Shown one piece after another: positions 44,152 through 54,985 of a DNA stretch of 64,000 nucleotides (positions are counted from its first letter, which is position 1; every line of letters starts with the position of its first letter). The notes beneath the pieces were generated by a model. It saw nothing but the letters and a program-made list of their open reading frames with translations, was not told the origin of the DNA and did not search any database. Source of the stretch: Nitrospirota bacterium (GTDB lineage: Bacteria; Nitrospirota; Thermodesulfovibrionia; Thermodesulfovibrionales; UBA6898); contig JACRLO010000001.1 of the NCBI GenBank assembly GCA_016235245.1, forward strand, positions 1-64,000. The letters run 5' to 3'. The translations under genes and the position numbers were made by a program.

Positions 44152-46147
44152 AACTCTTCACCCCTATCTCCAACATCTTCTTTTTTATTTCTTTTATTTT
44201 ATCCCGGATAACTGCTGCGCGTTCGAAATCGAGTTTTTTGGCCGCTTCCTTCATCTCCGCATCCAGACGCTTAAGCGTTCCCTCGTCAACACCATATTCA
44301 GCCTCTTCCTCTGCAGCAATTGGTATATTCCAATAGTCTGCCTCATAGATAGAACCCGCAATGTCCTTGATACTGCTCTTTATCGTTTCAGGCGTGATAC
44401 CCATTTCCCGGTTATGCGCCTCCTGCAGCGTACGCCTCCGGTTCGTTTCATCAAGAGCCTTTTTCATTGAGCCGGTAACCTTATCGGCATAAAATATTAC
44501 CTCCCCGTTCACATTTCGGGCTGCCCTCCCTGTCGTCTGTATGAGCGAGCGCTCTGATCTGAGAAAGCCCTCCTTATCCGCATCGAGGATGGCCACCAGC
44601 GAAACCTCAGGCAGATCAAGCCCTTCCCTCAGCAGGTTCACACCCACGAGGACATCGAATTTACCCAGTCGCAGGTCTCTGATGATCTCCACCCGTTCGA
44701 GGGTATCAATATCTGAGTGCAGATACCTGGTCCTGATCCCGAGTTCCAGATAATAATCGGTCAGATCCTCTGCCATTTTTTTGGTGAGCGTCGTCACCAG
44801 TACCCGTTCATCTTTTTCCGCTCTTTTGCGAATCTCGCCCAACAGGTCCTGGACCTGACCCGAAACCGGACGAACAGAAGGCCTTGGGTCAAGGAGGCCT
44901 GTCGGCCGGATGATCTGTTCAATGATCCTGCTGCCCGAATGTTCCACCTCATACGGCGCGGGTGTTGCAGATACATAAATGGTCTGGCCGACCTTCTCTG
45001 CAAACTCATCGAACTTCAGAGGTCTGTTGTCAAGCGCCGATGGCAGCCTGAATCCGAAATCGATGAGCGTCTGCTTTCTCGACCGGTCCCCTTCGTACAT
45101 GCCCCGGATCTGGGGCACGGTCGCATGTGATTCATCGATCACCATCAAAAAGTCCTCAGGGAAATAATGCATCAGCGTATAGGGCGGCGCACCGGCCGCT
45201 CTGCCGCTTAAATGACGCGAGTAGTTCTCTATGCCGTGGCAGTAATTGAACTCTTTCAGCATCTCCATGTCAAAACGCGTCCGTTCCTCGATCCTCCGCG
45301 CCTCGATGATCTTGCCCTGCTGCAGGAACCTTTCGACCTGCTCCTTCATCTCCTGTTCGATATTCTTCAGCGCAGTTTCGAGCCGGTCCCTCGGCGTAAG
45401 CCAATGGCTGTTGGGGAACAGGGCGATCTTGTCCATCTTCCGTATCCGGTTGCCGCTCAGCGGGTCTATCTCGCTGATGGCATCGAGCGTATCGCCGAAG
45501 AATTCGAGTCTAATTGCACGGTCCTGTGCAAAAGAAGGGTAAATCTCGACCACATCACCCCGCACTCTGAAACTGCCCCGCTTGAACTCGATATCTGTCC
45601 GCTTGTACTGGATCTCGACCAGCCTGTCAAGGACTGCGTCCCTTTCAGACTGCATATTCTCCTCAAGATAGAGGTGCATATCCATGTAATCCTGAGGAGA
45701 GCCTATGCCGTAGATGCAGGAGACCGACGCCACTACGATCACATCCCTTCTTTCGAGCACAGCGCGCGTTGCAGAGTGTCTCAGCCTGTCTATGTCGTCG
45801 TTGATGAGCGCGTCTTTTTCTATATAGGTATCAGTAGTTGGAAGGTATGCCTCGGGCTGGTAGTAGTCATAATAGCTCACAAAAAACTCGACCGCATTCT
45901 CCGGAAAAAGTTCCTTGAATTCGCCGTACAGCTGGGCAGCAAGCGTCTTGTTATGGGCCATGATAAGCGCAGGCCGCCCCAATTTTGCGATCACCTGCGC
46001 GATTGTAAAGGTCTTTCCCGAGCCGGTAACACCAAGCAGCACCTGATGCTTCCTGCCCTTGTTCACTCCCTCAGTGAGCCTTCTGATCGCCTGTGGCTGG
46101 TCCCCCCCGGGCTCAAACGGTGTCGAAATCCTGAATGGGGTCATCAC
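44147..46147 (-). CDS. uvrB: UvrB, excinuclease ABC subunit B
   Basis: 666 aa. It opens [15 protein letters not shown], then Walker [10 protein letters not shown] near 45, the beta-hairpin [13 protein letters not shown] near 95, DEXX box MVIDESH near 340, helicase motif VI ([10 protein letters not shown]) and a C-terminal UVR coiled coil ([21 protein letters not shown]). It loads damaged DNA for UvrC incision. The start overlaps the HAD-hydrolase stop by 4 bases, so it is the second gene of that pair. Confidence 0.98.
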   Translation of the reverse strand: MMTPFRISTPFEPGGDQPQAIRRLTEGVNKGRKHQVLLGVTGSGKTFTIAQVIAKLGRPALIMAHNKTLAAQLYGEFKELFPENAVEFFVSYYDYYQPEAYLPTTDTYIEKDALINDDIDRLRHSATRAVLERRDVIVVASVSCIYGIGSPQDYMDMHLYLEENMQSERDAVLDRLVEIQYKRTDIEFKRGSFRVRGDVVEIYPSFAQDRAIRLEFFGDTLDAISEIDPLSGNRIRKMDKIALFPNSHWLTPRDRLETALKNIEQEMKEQVERFLQQGKIIEARRIEERTRFDMEMLKEFNYCHGIENYSRHLSGRAAGAPPYTLMHYFPEDFLMVIDESHATVPQIRGMYEGDRSRKQTLIDFGFRLPSALDNRPLKFDEFAEKVGQTIYVSATPAPYEVEHSGSRIIEQIIRPTGLLDPRPSVRPVSGQVQDLLGEIRKRAEKDERVLVTTLTKKMAEDLTDYYLELGIRTRYLHSDIDTLERVEIIRDLRLGKFDVLVGVNLLREGLDLPEVSLVAILDADKEGFLRSERSLIQTTGRAARNVNGEVIFYADKVTGSMKKALDETNRRRTLQEAHNREMGITPETIKSSIKDIAGSIYEADYWNIPIAAEEEAEYGVDEGTLKRLDAEMKEAAKKLDFERAAVIRDKIKEIKKKMLEIGVKSS

Positions 46148-46824
46148 CAGCTCTTCAGCAGGCGAAGTAACGTATCGGTGTCAGAAAGATCCTGAAAAAC
46201 CATGTCTGCCGCTGTTTCGGATAGCGATCCGTATGAATAGGGACCGGTTGCAACGGCAATCGAACAGGCTCCATATGGCTTGGAGCAGTCCACATCCCTT
46301 GGGGTATCTCCAATGACAACGCATTTTCGGTAATCAATATCAAGTGATCTTTTCCTCCTCAGTTTTTCTACTGCAATCGGCAGAAGTCTGTTCCTGTCAG
46401 CATCATCGTCTCCGTACGCGCCTATCTGAAAGTATCTGGCCAGATCGAAAGCCTCCAGCTTTATCATGGCGCCTTCTTCGATATTACCGGTAAGGAGGCC
46501 GAGCACGAAATCTCCACTCTGTTCGATCCCGGCAAGTGCTTGCCTTATGCCGGCCTTTACGTGGCCTTCTGATGCATCAATAGTATTCCTGAGATGGGTT
46601 ATATAGCTTTCGAAAAATGCGGGAACAGCTCCATTGGAACTCGCGACATTGTGCAGTTTTAATCCCTCTGTCAGTATCTGAAGGTCTGTCTTCCCGGCCA
46701 TGCTTATGCTCCTGAAGGCATCGCCTACGGAGAAGATCTCTTCAAACGCCCGGTTCAGCGCCTTGACACCCGCCCCGCCTGAATCGATAAGCGTTCCGTC
46801 TATATCAAACAGTATGAATTTCAT
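46144..46824 (-). CDS. HAD-family phosphatase (phosphoglycolate-phosphatase-like)
   Basis: 226 aa. Motif [13 protein letters not shown] at residues 6-17, a four-helix cap ~18-100, motif II LLTGN near 115, motif III Lys in LRRKRS, and motif [16 protein letters not shown] near 175. The small cap and sequence pattern fit the Gph/phosphoglycolate class; the substrate cannot be told. It is immediately upstream of uvrB with ATGA overlap; no known shared function. Confidence 0.88.
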   Translation of the reverse strand: MKFILFDIDGTLIDSGGAGVKALNRAFEEIFSVGDAFRSISMAGKTDLQILTEGLKLHNVASSNGAVPAFFESYITHLRNTIDASEGHVKAGIRQALAGIEQSGDFVLGLLTGNIEEGAMIKLEAFDLARYFQIGAYGDDDADRNRLLPIAVEKLRRKRSLDIDYRKCVVIGDTPRDVDCSKPYGACSIAVATGPYSYGSLSETAADMVFQDLSDTDTLLRLLKSW

Positions 46825-46941
46825 CTTTTACAATATCGCCTGCTCCTGCTACAAGTCAATTAGGTTCCTGGGTGGCAGAAAGAACCGGGCAAACTCAGGT
46901 ATAATAGCGCTCAATTTAATAACATGAGGCAGGGTAACCTA

Positions 46942-47529
46942 ATGAAGAAGAGACTTATTCAGCTTGTTTACGAAAAGGCTTTCAGATACAGCGAGGAGCC
47001 GACCTTCAAGCTTGTTTCGGGCAGCATGAGCAACTACTACTTCAACTGTAAAACCGTGGCGCTCCATCCCGAAGGCATGTATCTCATCGGCCAGATCATC
47101 TTCGATATGATCAAGGAATCCGGCATTAAAGGCATTGGCGGTCTTACCCTCGGCGCAGACCCCATTGCCAATGCGGTAGCATATACGTCTTATCTGAAGA
47201 AAAGTCCCATCGAGGCGTTTGTATGCCGCAAATCTGCCAAAGCCCACGGCACAATGCAGTGGATTGAAGGAAATATTGCAGCAGGAGATAAGGTTATTAT
47301 CGTTGACGATGTAATCACGACAGGCAAATCTACGATCGAGGCAATCACCAAGGCAAAAGACGGCGGCCTCGATGTCGTGAAGGTCATTGCGCTTGTAGAC
47401 AGGCAGGAGGGCGGCAAGGAAAATATCGAAGACCTCGGCTATAAGGTCGATACGGTCGTGACCAGAGATGAGGTGATGGAGCTTTACCGGGGATTGAAAA
47501 ACGGGGAAACAAAAGGCAGCATCGGATAA
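46942..47529 (+). CDS. pyrE: PyrE, orotate phosphoribosyltransferase
   Basis: 195 aa from the ATG at 46942 (AGGG 9 bases before it); an earlier ATG six codons up is in frame. Signature residues: FKLVSGSMSNYYFNCKTV, RKSAKAHG, and the PRPP loop VIIVDDVITTGKST near 115. It makes OMP from orotate and PRPP in de novo pyrimidine synthesis. A TATAAT lies at 46900-46905 (no good -35). The stop is inside the shared terminator hairpin. Confidence 0.95.
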   Translation: MKKRLIQLVYEKAFRYSEEPTFKLVSGSMSNYYFNCKTVALHPEGMYLIGQIIFDMIKESGIKGIGGLTLGADPIANAVAYTSYLKKSPIEAFVCRKSAKAHGTMQWIEGNIAAGDKVIIVDDVITTGKSTIEAITKAKDGGLDVVKVIALVDRQEGGKENIEDLGYKVDTVVTRDEVMELYRGLKNGETKGSIG

Positions 47530-47541
47530 CCCGATGCTGCC
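47511..47541 (-). terminator. Terminator of the rpsB-dksA operon (shared hairpin with pyrE)
   Basis: The 11-bp stem GGCAGCATCGG / CCGATGCTGCC has a 5-base loop. On the minus strand it is followed by TTTTGTTT, giving a rho-independent terminator 8 bases after the dksA-like stop. On the plus strand no T-run follows, so it is mainly active leftward. The pyrE stop codon is inside the stem. Confidence 0.8.
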
Positions 47542-47548
47542 GTAGTAA

Positions 47549-48286
47549 TCAGATTTCTGATTCCTGATCCAGCATGGCCATCTTCTCTCTTTGTTCCTTG
47601 CAGTCAATGCAGAGCGTTGCTGTCGGAATAACACGCAGCCTCTTCTCGCTGATCTCTTCTCCGCAATCCTCGCAGATGCCATACGTGCCTTCATTGACCT
47701 TTCTCAGGCATTCTTCAACATCGTTTAAGAGCTGTCTTTGGGCACTCAACCTCTTGAGGTTGATATCCTCCGAGATCTCCACCGCAGCCCAATCTGCCTC
47801 GTCAATAGCCGTATCAACAAGCTGACGGTTTTCACCGCTTACATATTTTTGGATCTCCTGCTTTGCCTCTTTAAGTAATGCGTCGCGCTTGGCGATCAAC
47901 ATGCTCTTTAATCCCCGAAAACGCTCACTGGAAGGAGCAACAACGGCTGCACCCTTTTTGGGAACAGTCGATTTTGTCAATGTCGAATCTTTATTTTCAG
48001 GCTTTTGGGCAGCAGCCTTTTTCTGTGGCACAGTTTTCCCCCTTAACGGTATAGCGACATTTTTTTTTGCCTTGAGAGAAGAAGACTTTGCCACAGCGGC
48101 CTTCTTAGGGGCCACGTTCTTCTTTTTCAGGGACTTAGCAGGTGCAGAGACAGATACCTTTTTCCCTGAAGCCTTGAGTGTTTGAGGCTTTGCCTTGGCA
48201 CTGACATCTGCCTTGGCCTTCACGGTTTTTTTTGCTGCTGATGCTGCCTGTTTCCTGGCTGGAGCCTTCTTTTTTGCAGCAGCCAT
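47549..48286 (-). CDS. DksA/TraR zinc-finger protein with a Lys/Ala-rich histone-like tail
   Basis: 245 aa. Residues 1-~120 are strongly Lys/Ala-rich and repetitive (AAAKKKAPARKQAASAAKK, then KKNVAPKKAAVAK), resembling histone H1 or AlgP/Hc1-type tails. Residues ~125-245 are the DksA/TraR fold: coiled coil (SMLIAKRDALLKEAKQEIQ) and a four-Cys zinc site CEDC...CIDC near the end. The coiled-coil tip has DEAD-like acid residues (TAIDEADWAAVEI). DksA-type proteins bind the RNA polymerase secondary channel; the tail would add DNA or nucleoid binding (inference). Last gene of the rpsB operon. Confidence 0.85.
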   Translation of the reverse strand: MAAAKKKAPARKQAASAAKKTVKAKADVSAKAKPQTLKASGKKVSVSAPAKSLKKKNVAPKKAAVAKSSSLKAKKNVAIPLRGKTVPQKKAAAQKPENKDSTLTKSTVPKKGAAVVAPSSERFRGLKSMLIAKRDALLKEAKQEIQKYVSGENRQLVDTAIDEADWAAVEISEDINLKRLSAQRQLLNDVEECLRKVNEGTYGICEDCGEEISEKRLRVIPTATLCIDCKEQREKMAMLDQESEI

Positions 48287-48423
48287 CAGGCAGGCTCTTC
48301 TTTCTTTATTTCTTCTTTATATATCTCGATGATGCTTCTTACCTTGATCCCTACTGCCTGCAGAGCCTTCTGGACATCGGGGAGCTTTGCATCCTCAACT
48401 TTTACCATAAAATTGCTGTTCAT
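48286..48423 (-). CDS. 45-aa small ORF between frr and the DksA-like gene
   Basis: A 46-codon ORF with an ideal ribosome site (GGAGG, 6 bases before ATG), whose TGA overlaps the next gene's ATG (TGATG). It begins MNSNFMVKVEDAKLPDVQK and ends with a basic/acidic helix (EIYKEEIKKEEPA), predicted helical and soluble. Placement in the translation operon and coupling at both ends argue it is expressed. Family and function unknown. Confidence 0.7.
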   Translation of the reverse strand: MNSNFMVKVEDAKLPDVQKALQAVGIKVRSIIEIYKEEIKKEEPA

Positions 48424-48424
48424 G

Positions 48425-50481
<2,057 letters not shown>

Positions 50482-50485
<4 letters not shown>

Positions 50486-51246
50486 TCTGTTACCTCTGCA
50501 GCGGCTGCCTCTGCAACGCCTTCCTCGATCTTGGCCTTTTCTTCTTCCTGGGCCGTCTCCTTGTTCAGGATGGCCCTGCCTTCGAGCACTGCATCGGCGA
50601 TCTTGGAGGCCATGAGCTTGATGGCGCGGATAGCGTCGTCATTGCCGGGGATAACATGATCAACTTCATCAGGGTCGCAGTTCGTATCAACAACCGCAAC
50701 GATCGGGATCGAGAGCTTCTTTCCCTCCTGAATCGCAATCTTCTCTTTTTTGGGATCGATTATAAAGATAACGCCAGGAGTTCCTTTCATGTCCTTGATG
50801 CCTGAAAGGTTCTTGTCGAGCTTTATGCGCTCCTTTTCAAGCGCTGCTGCCTCTTTTTTGGTAAGAAGGCCGAGTGTGCCGTCCTCTTTCATAGTCTCGA
50901 GTTTCTTAAGCCGCTCGATGCTCTTCTTGATTGTGGTGAAATTGGTCAGCATACCGCCAAGCCATCTCTGGTTGACGCAATAGGAAGAGCAGCGCTTCGC
51001 CTCTTCCATAACTGCGTCCTGTGCCTGTTTCTTGGTGCCGACGAACAACACACTTGCACCCGTTGCTGCTGTCTCCCTGACAAAACGGTACGCATCTTCA
51101 AGACCTTTCAGTGTTTTCTGCAGGTCGATGATATAGATGCCATTTCTTTCTCCGAAGATGTATCTCTTCATCTTGGGATTCCAGCGCTTCACCTGATGAC
51201 CAAAATGTACTCCGGCCTCAAGCAACTCTTTCATTGAAACTACCAT
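50482..51246 (-). CDS. rpsB: 30S ribosomal protein S2
   Basis: 254 aa. Family motifs [53 protein letters not shown] and [20 protein letters not shown]. The C-terminal tail is Glu/Ala-rich, as in many S2 proteins. Ribosome site AAGGAGG 8 bases before ATG. First gene of the operon rpsB-tsf-pyrH-frr-ORF45-dksA-like, with a structured leader upstream. Confidence 0.98.
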
Positions 51247-51264
51247 TGGTACTCCTCCTTGGGT

Positions 51265-51360
51265 TTTTCCTCCGCCTGTTCTGCCTACCCTTTCGGGACC
51301 AGGGGCAGAAACGGTAGCCGGCGTGCGATTTTCCCGGCCTGTAAAACAGGCAATCGGGTT
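51265..51360 (-). promoter_or_regulatory. Structured 5' leader of rpsB
   Basis: Two clear hairpins on the minus strand: CCCG..GCCTG-TTTTA-CAGGC..CGGG (51358-51333) and TTCTGCC...GGCAGAA (51310-51279) with an inner CCC-GAAA-GGG tetraloop helix. They lie between the predicted promoter and the rpsB ribosome site. In other bacteria S2 represses its own mRNA through a leader; an analogous function is likely but unproven. Confidence 0.5.
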
Positions 51361-51364
51361 AGAA

Positions 51365-51394
51365 ACTCTACCATAGGGAACCCTTTTTTATCAA
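51365..51394 (-). promoter_or_regulatory. Promoter of the rpsB operon
   Basis: The minus strand has TTGATA (51394-51389), an 18-base spacer and TAGAGT (51370-51365). Transcription would start near 51358, leaving a ~110-base leader with two hairpins. Confidence 0.5.
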
Positions 51395-51433
51395 GGTGTC
51401 TGATATGATAATGAGAAGAATAACAGGTTGAGG

Positions 51434-52180
51434 ATGAGATTGATAAACAAGAAAAGAACCGATATCGGGATCATTGTCTCGGTTTCTGCAGAGGCAGGCA
51501 TGCTTTGCAGGGATCTGAGGGGAAAAACAGGGGTTACGGGCCATTATTTTAAGGGCAGCCTGTCCGGGAAGCGTATCGTTTTAATGATTTCCGGCATGGG
51601 CAAGGTGAATGCTGCCCATGCCGCCACGAGTCTTATCCATGAATTTTCACCTGCAGTGGTCATGAATATCGGTATTGGCGGTGCATATCCTTCATCAGGC
51701 ATGAAAACCGGGGATGTGGCAATCGCAGAAAAAGAGATCTACGGAGACGAGGGAGTCCTGCTGAAGGACGGGTTTCACGGCATAGATCTTATCGGCATAC
51801 CGCTCGTTAAAAAGGGCAGGAAAAACTATTTCAACGAGTTCCTCATTGATCGAAAACTCGCAATTAAGGCTGTTAAGGCTGCCCAACTCATCACTCATCA
51901 CTCATCACGAATTACGGTCAAAAAAGGGACTTTTTTGACGCTCTCCACCTGCACCGGCACAAAGAAGAGGGCACTGGAACTTGAGCGTCGTTTCAGCGCT
52001 ATTTGTGAGAATATGGAAGGAGCTGCCATTGCCCATATCTGCACGCTTTATGACGTTCCGATGATCGAGATGCGCGGCATCAGCAACATGGCCGGCGTTA
52101 GGGACAGGGCAGCATGGCATGTGCCGCTTGCTGCAGAGAACTGCCAGAAGGCAGCGCTCGAATACATCAAAACGCTCTGA
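51434..52180 (+). CDS. mqnB: Futalosine hydrolase-type nucleosidase
   Basis: 248 aa from the ATG at 51434. Phosphorylase/nucleosidase fold: GIIVSVSAEAGML, ISGMGKVNAAHAAT, NIGIGGAYPSSGMKTGDV and CENMEGAAIAHIC with the catalytic Glu/Asp-type site. Adjacency to mqnD points to futalosine cleavage in the alternative menaquinone pathway rather than MTA/SAH nucleosidase. Residues ~151-161 (LITHHSSRIT) are encoded by a tandem repeat insert and interrupt a conserved strand-turn region. mqnD starts 1 base after the stop. Confidence 0.85.
   Translation: MRLINKKRTDIGIIVSVSAEAGMLCRDLRGKTGVTGHYFKGSLSGKRIVLMISGMGKVNAAHAATSLIHEFSPAVVMNIGIGGAYPSSGMKTGDVAIAEKEIYGDEGVLLKDGFHGIDLIGIPLVKKGRKNYFNEFLIDRKLAIKAVKAAQLITHHSSRITVKKGTFLTLSTCTGTKKRALELERRFSAICENMEGAAIAHICTLYDVPMIEMRGISNMAGVRDRAAWHVPLAAENCQKAALEYIKTL
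51884..51916 (+). repeat. CATCACT tandem-repeat insert within mqnB
   Basis: The words ACTCATC / ACTCATC / ACTCATC repeat three times with period 7 and run into ACGAATTACG. They keep the mqnB frame and give about ten extra residues (LITHHSSRIT) before the conserved GTFLTLSTCTGT. The sequence looks like an intergenic repeat word rather than evolved coding sequence. Confidence 0.65.
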
Positions 52181-52181
52181 C

Positions 52182-53024
52182 ATGAAAAGCACGCTTTCTC
52201 TCGGCTATTCGCCCTGCCCCAATGACACGTTCATCTTCTATGCCCTGGTGCATGGGAAGATCGATACGGAGGGCATTGCGTACAAGGAGGTCCTTGAAGA
52301 TGTCGAGACCCTCAACCAGATGGCGCAGCAGGATAAGCTCGACATCACGAAGGTATCCTTTCATGCCTTTGGTTTTCTCAGAGACAGATACTGCCTGCTC
52401 AGATCGGGTGGTGCACTTGGCAAGGGGTGCGGCCCGCTTGTTGTGGCGCAGGATGAGTGTTCCATGCAGGACCTCAGGGGAAAGACCATAGCGATCCCCG
52501 GAGAACTGACCACTGCCTTTCTGCTCCTGCAGGTCTTTGATCCTGAACTGAAGAAAAAGATCAAGGTTATGCCCTTTCATCAGATTATCGACGCGGTCAA
52601 AAACGGGGAGGCAGACGCAGGTCTCATTATCCACGAGAGCCGCTTTACCTATCAGCAGGCAGGATTAAAACAGCTTATGGATCTCGGTGCGTGGTGGGAG
52701 CAGGAGACAGGGCTTCCTATTCCGCTGGGCTGCATTATCGCCAAACGAGAACTCGGCAAAGAGCGGGTGCAGAAGATCGAAGCGTTGATCCGCAAAAGCC
52801 TGGAATATGCCTTCAGCCATAGCGAAGAAGCAAAGACCTATATCAAGCGCCATGCGCAGGAGCTTGACGATACTGTTATCGAGCAGCATATCAGGCTCTA
52901 TGTGAATGAGTATTCCCTCGATATCAAAGACGAGGGTCTGTATGCAGTGGAAGAGCTTTTCAGAAGGGCGGCTGAGCAGGACATAATCCCGAAATCCTCC
53001 CTACCTCTTTTTCCGGCAGAATGA
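52182..53024 (+). CDS. mqnD: MqnD, 1,4-dihydroxy-6-naphthoate synthase
   Basis: 280 aa from the ATG at 52182; upstream frame is overlap with mqnB. Periplasmic-binding-like fold: LGYSPCPNDTFIFYALVHGK at the start, VSFHAFGFL near 60, GCGPLVVA near 85, IPGELTTAFLLLQ near 110 and DAGLIIHESRFTY near 145. It converts cyclic de-hypoxanthinyl futalosine to dihydroxynaphthoate. Overlaps the helicase gene by 4 bases. Confidence 0.95.
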   Translation: MKSTLSLGYSPCPNDTFIFYALVHGKIDTEGIAYKEVLEDVETLNQMAQQDKLDITKVSFHAFGFLRDRYCLLRSGGALGKGCGPLVVAQDECSMQDLRGKTIAIPGELTTAFLLLQVFDPELKKKIKVMPFHQIIDAVKNGEADAGLIIHESRFTYQQAGLKQLMDLGAWWEQETGLPIPLGCIIAKRELGKERVQKIEALIRKSLEYAFSHSEEAKTYIKRHAQELDDTVIEQHIRLYVNEYSLDIKDEGLYAVEELFRRAAEQDIIPKSSLPLFPAE

Positions 53025-54976
53025 AAAAGTATCTTCTCCACAGAGAACCTCACCAGTTTTCGGTTGACTATGCCAGAGACCTTAACCCGGAGCAGTCGGC
53101 AGCAGTGATGCATGGCGAAGGCCCTGCGCTGGTGCTCGCAGGGGCAGGCACCGGCAAGACGCGGGTCGTAACGTACCGGGTTGCACGCCTGATCGAAACA
53201 GGGACCCCTGCAGAGAATATCCTGCTCCTTACCTTCACGAACAAGGCAGCACGGGAGATGCTCAGAAGGGTTGAACTCCTGATCGGCATGAACATCTCAG
53301 GCCTTTTCGGCGGCACGTTCCACCATATCGCAAACCTGCTTCTCAGGCAGCACTGCATGCTGATCGGGTACAGGCAGGGCTTCTCGATCCTTGACCGTGA
53401 GGATTCAAAGGAGCTCTTTGACGCCTGCATTGCAGATGTGTATAAGAAGGAGACCATCCTCCCCAAGGGAAGTGTGCTGGCTGAGATATGCAGCCTCTCG
53501 AGAAACACTGCCATACCGGTCGAGGATGTTGTGCTTCAGCGTTTTTCGCATTTCTCCCATCTGCTGGAAGAGATCATGAGGATCGCGGAGCTCTATGACA
53601 AAAAGAAGGTGCAGCTGAACCTCCTCGATTTTGACGATCTGCTCCATGGCTGGCAGAGGCTTTTTCTGGAGCATCCGAAGATCCGGGAATACTATTCGAT
53701 AAAATTCAGGCATGTACTGGTTGACGAATATCAGGACACGAACCGGCTTCAGTCCGAGATCATAGACCTCACGACCGGCCGTGCGGAGAACCTTATGGTT
53801 GTCGGCGATGACGCCCAGTCGATCTATTCTTTCCGGGGCGCGGATTTTGAGAATATCCTGAAGTTCCCTGAACGGCATGCAGCAACAGCGGTGTACAAGC
53901 TCACCACGAACTACCGCTCCACCCCCCAGGTGCTGCACCTTGCCAACAGCAGCATTGTCCATAACCGCAGGCAGTTCCGCAAGGACCTCCATGCAGTCTC
54001 TGCACCGGGCGAGCTTCCGTACATGGTTGCTCTCAAGGATGTATTTGAGCAGGCGGAATTTGTGGCGTCAGTCGTGATCGACCTGAATGCTGACGGACGG
54101 TCATTTAGTGAGATCGCCGTGCTCTATCGTTCCCATTACCAGTCCATGGAGCTCCAGATGGAGCTGCAGCGCAAGGGCATCCCATTTGACGTAAGGTCAG
54201 GTCTTACATTTTTCGAGCAGGCCCATATCAAGGACACGCTTTCGTTCCTGAAGATCATTGCCAATCCCCACGATGAGATCAGCTGGAAGCGGGTGCTGAA
54301 ACTCATTCCCGGCATCGGCAATATCACCGCCGCAAAGATCTGGAATTTCATTCAGCAGCAGGAGAAGCCCGTTGAGGCAGTGTTCGATGCGTATACGCTG
54401 GCGCCGAAAAAAGCGGCCAATGCCTTCAATAATTTCCTTGAGATGCTGAGTGTGCTGAAGCATGAGCGGTATCTGGGCATGCCGTCTGCAGCGATCGATT
54501 ATGTGATGCAGCACGGGTATGAGGACTATCTCCATGCGACCTATCCCAATGCAGACATGCGGGTTGACGATGTCATGCAGATGATGAAATTTGCACAGCG
54601 GTATGACCTGCTCGAGACCTTTCTGAGCGAGATGACGCTCCAGGGGCTTGCCGACGCGGCCGAAGGACCAGAAGCATCAGAAGGCAAGGTCATCCTTTCG
54701 TCCGTGCATCAGGCAAAGGGGTTAGAGTGGAACACGGTCTTCCTGATCGGCCTGAATGATGGGAAGTTCCCGTCCGCCAAATCGCTCAAAAACGAAGACG
54801 AGGAAGAAGAACGCAGGCTCTTTTACGTTGGCGTGACAAGGGCCAAGGAATCCCTGTATCTCTGCTATCCGGTAGTTGCTGATGACTGGCAGACCATGGG
54901 TATCGCCCAGCAGTCCCGGTTTCTGAAAGAGCTGCCTTCAGATTGCTTTGAGGAGATGGCGGTCGAAGATGTATAA
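53021..54976 (+). CDS. UvrD/PcrA-family DNA helicase
   Basis: 651 aa. SF1A helicase motifs: Q-motif LNPEQSAAVMHGEGPALVLAGAGTGKT is split by convention into LNPEQ and Walker A GAGTGKT (~43), Ia TFTNKAAREML, II VDEYQDTN near 235, III GDDAQSIYSFRGAD, IV YRSTPQVLHLAN, V SVHQAKGLEWNTVF near 565 and VI RRLFYVGVTRAK near 600. Shorter than UvrD (~720), with a small 2B domain and no long C-terminal Tudor tail, so it may be a Rep/UvrD-like subtype. Coupled to mqnD by ATGA. Confidence 0.92.
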   Translation: MKKYLLHREPHQFSVDYARDLNPEQSAAVMHGEGPALVLAGAGTGKTRVVTYRVARLIETGTPAENILLLTFTNKAAREMLRRVELLIGMNISGLFGGTFHHIANLLLRQHCMLIGYRQGFSILDREDSKELFDACIADVYKKETILPKGSVLAEICSLSRNTAIPVEDVVLQRFSHFSHLLEEIMRIAELYDKKKVQLNLLDFDDLLHGWQRLFLEHPKIREYYSIKFRHVLVDEYQDTNRLQSEIIDLTTGRAENLMVVGDDAQSIYSFRGADFENILKFPERHAATAVYKLTTNYRSTPQVLHLANSSIVHNRRQFRKDLHAVSAPGELPYMVALKDVFEQAEFVASVVIDLNADGRSFSEIAVLYRSHYQSMELQMELQRKGIPFDVRSGLTFFEQAHIKDTLSFLKIIANPHDEISWKRVLKLIPGIGNITAAKIWNFIQQQEKPVEAVFDAYTLAPKKAANAFNNFLEMLSVLKHERYLGMPSAAIDYVMQHGYEDYLHATYPNADMRVDDVMQMMKFAQRYDLLETFLSEMTLQGLADAAEGPEASEGKVILSSVHQAKGLEWNTVFLIGLNDGKFPSAKSLKNEDEEEERRLFYVGVTRAKESLYLCYPVVADDWQTMGIAQQSRFLKELPSDCFEEMAVEDV

Positions 54977-54985
54977 TATAAAACT

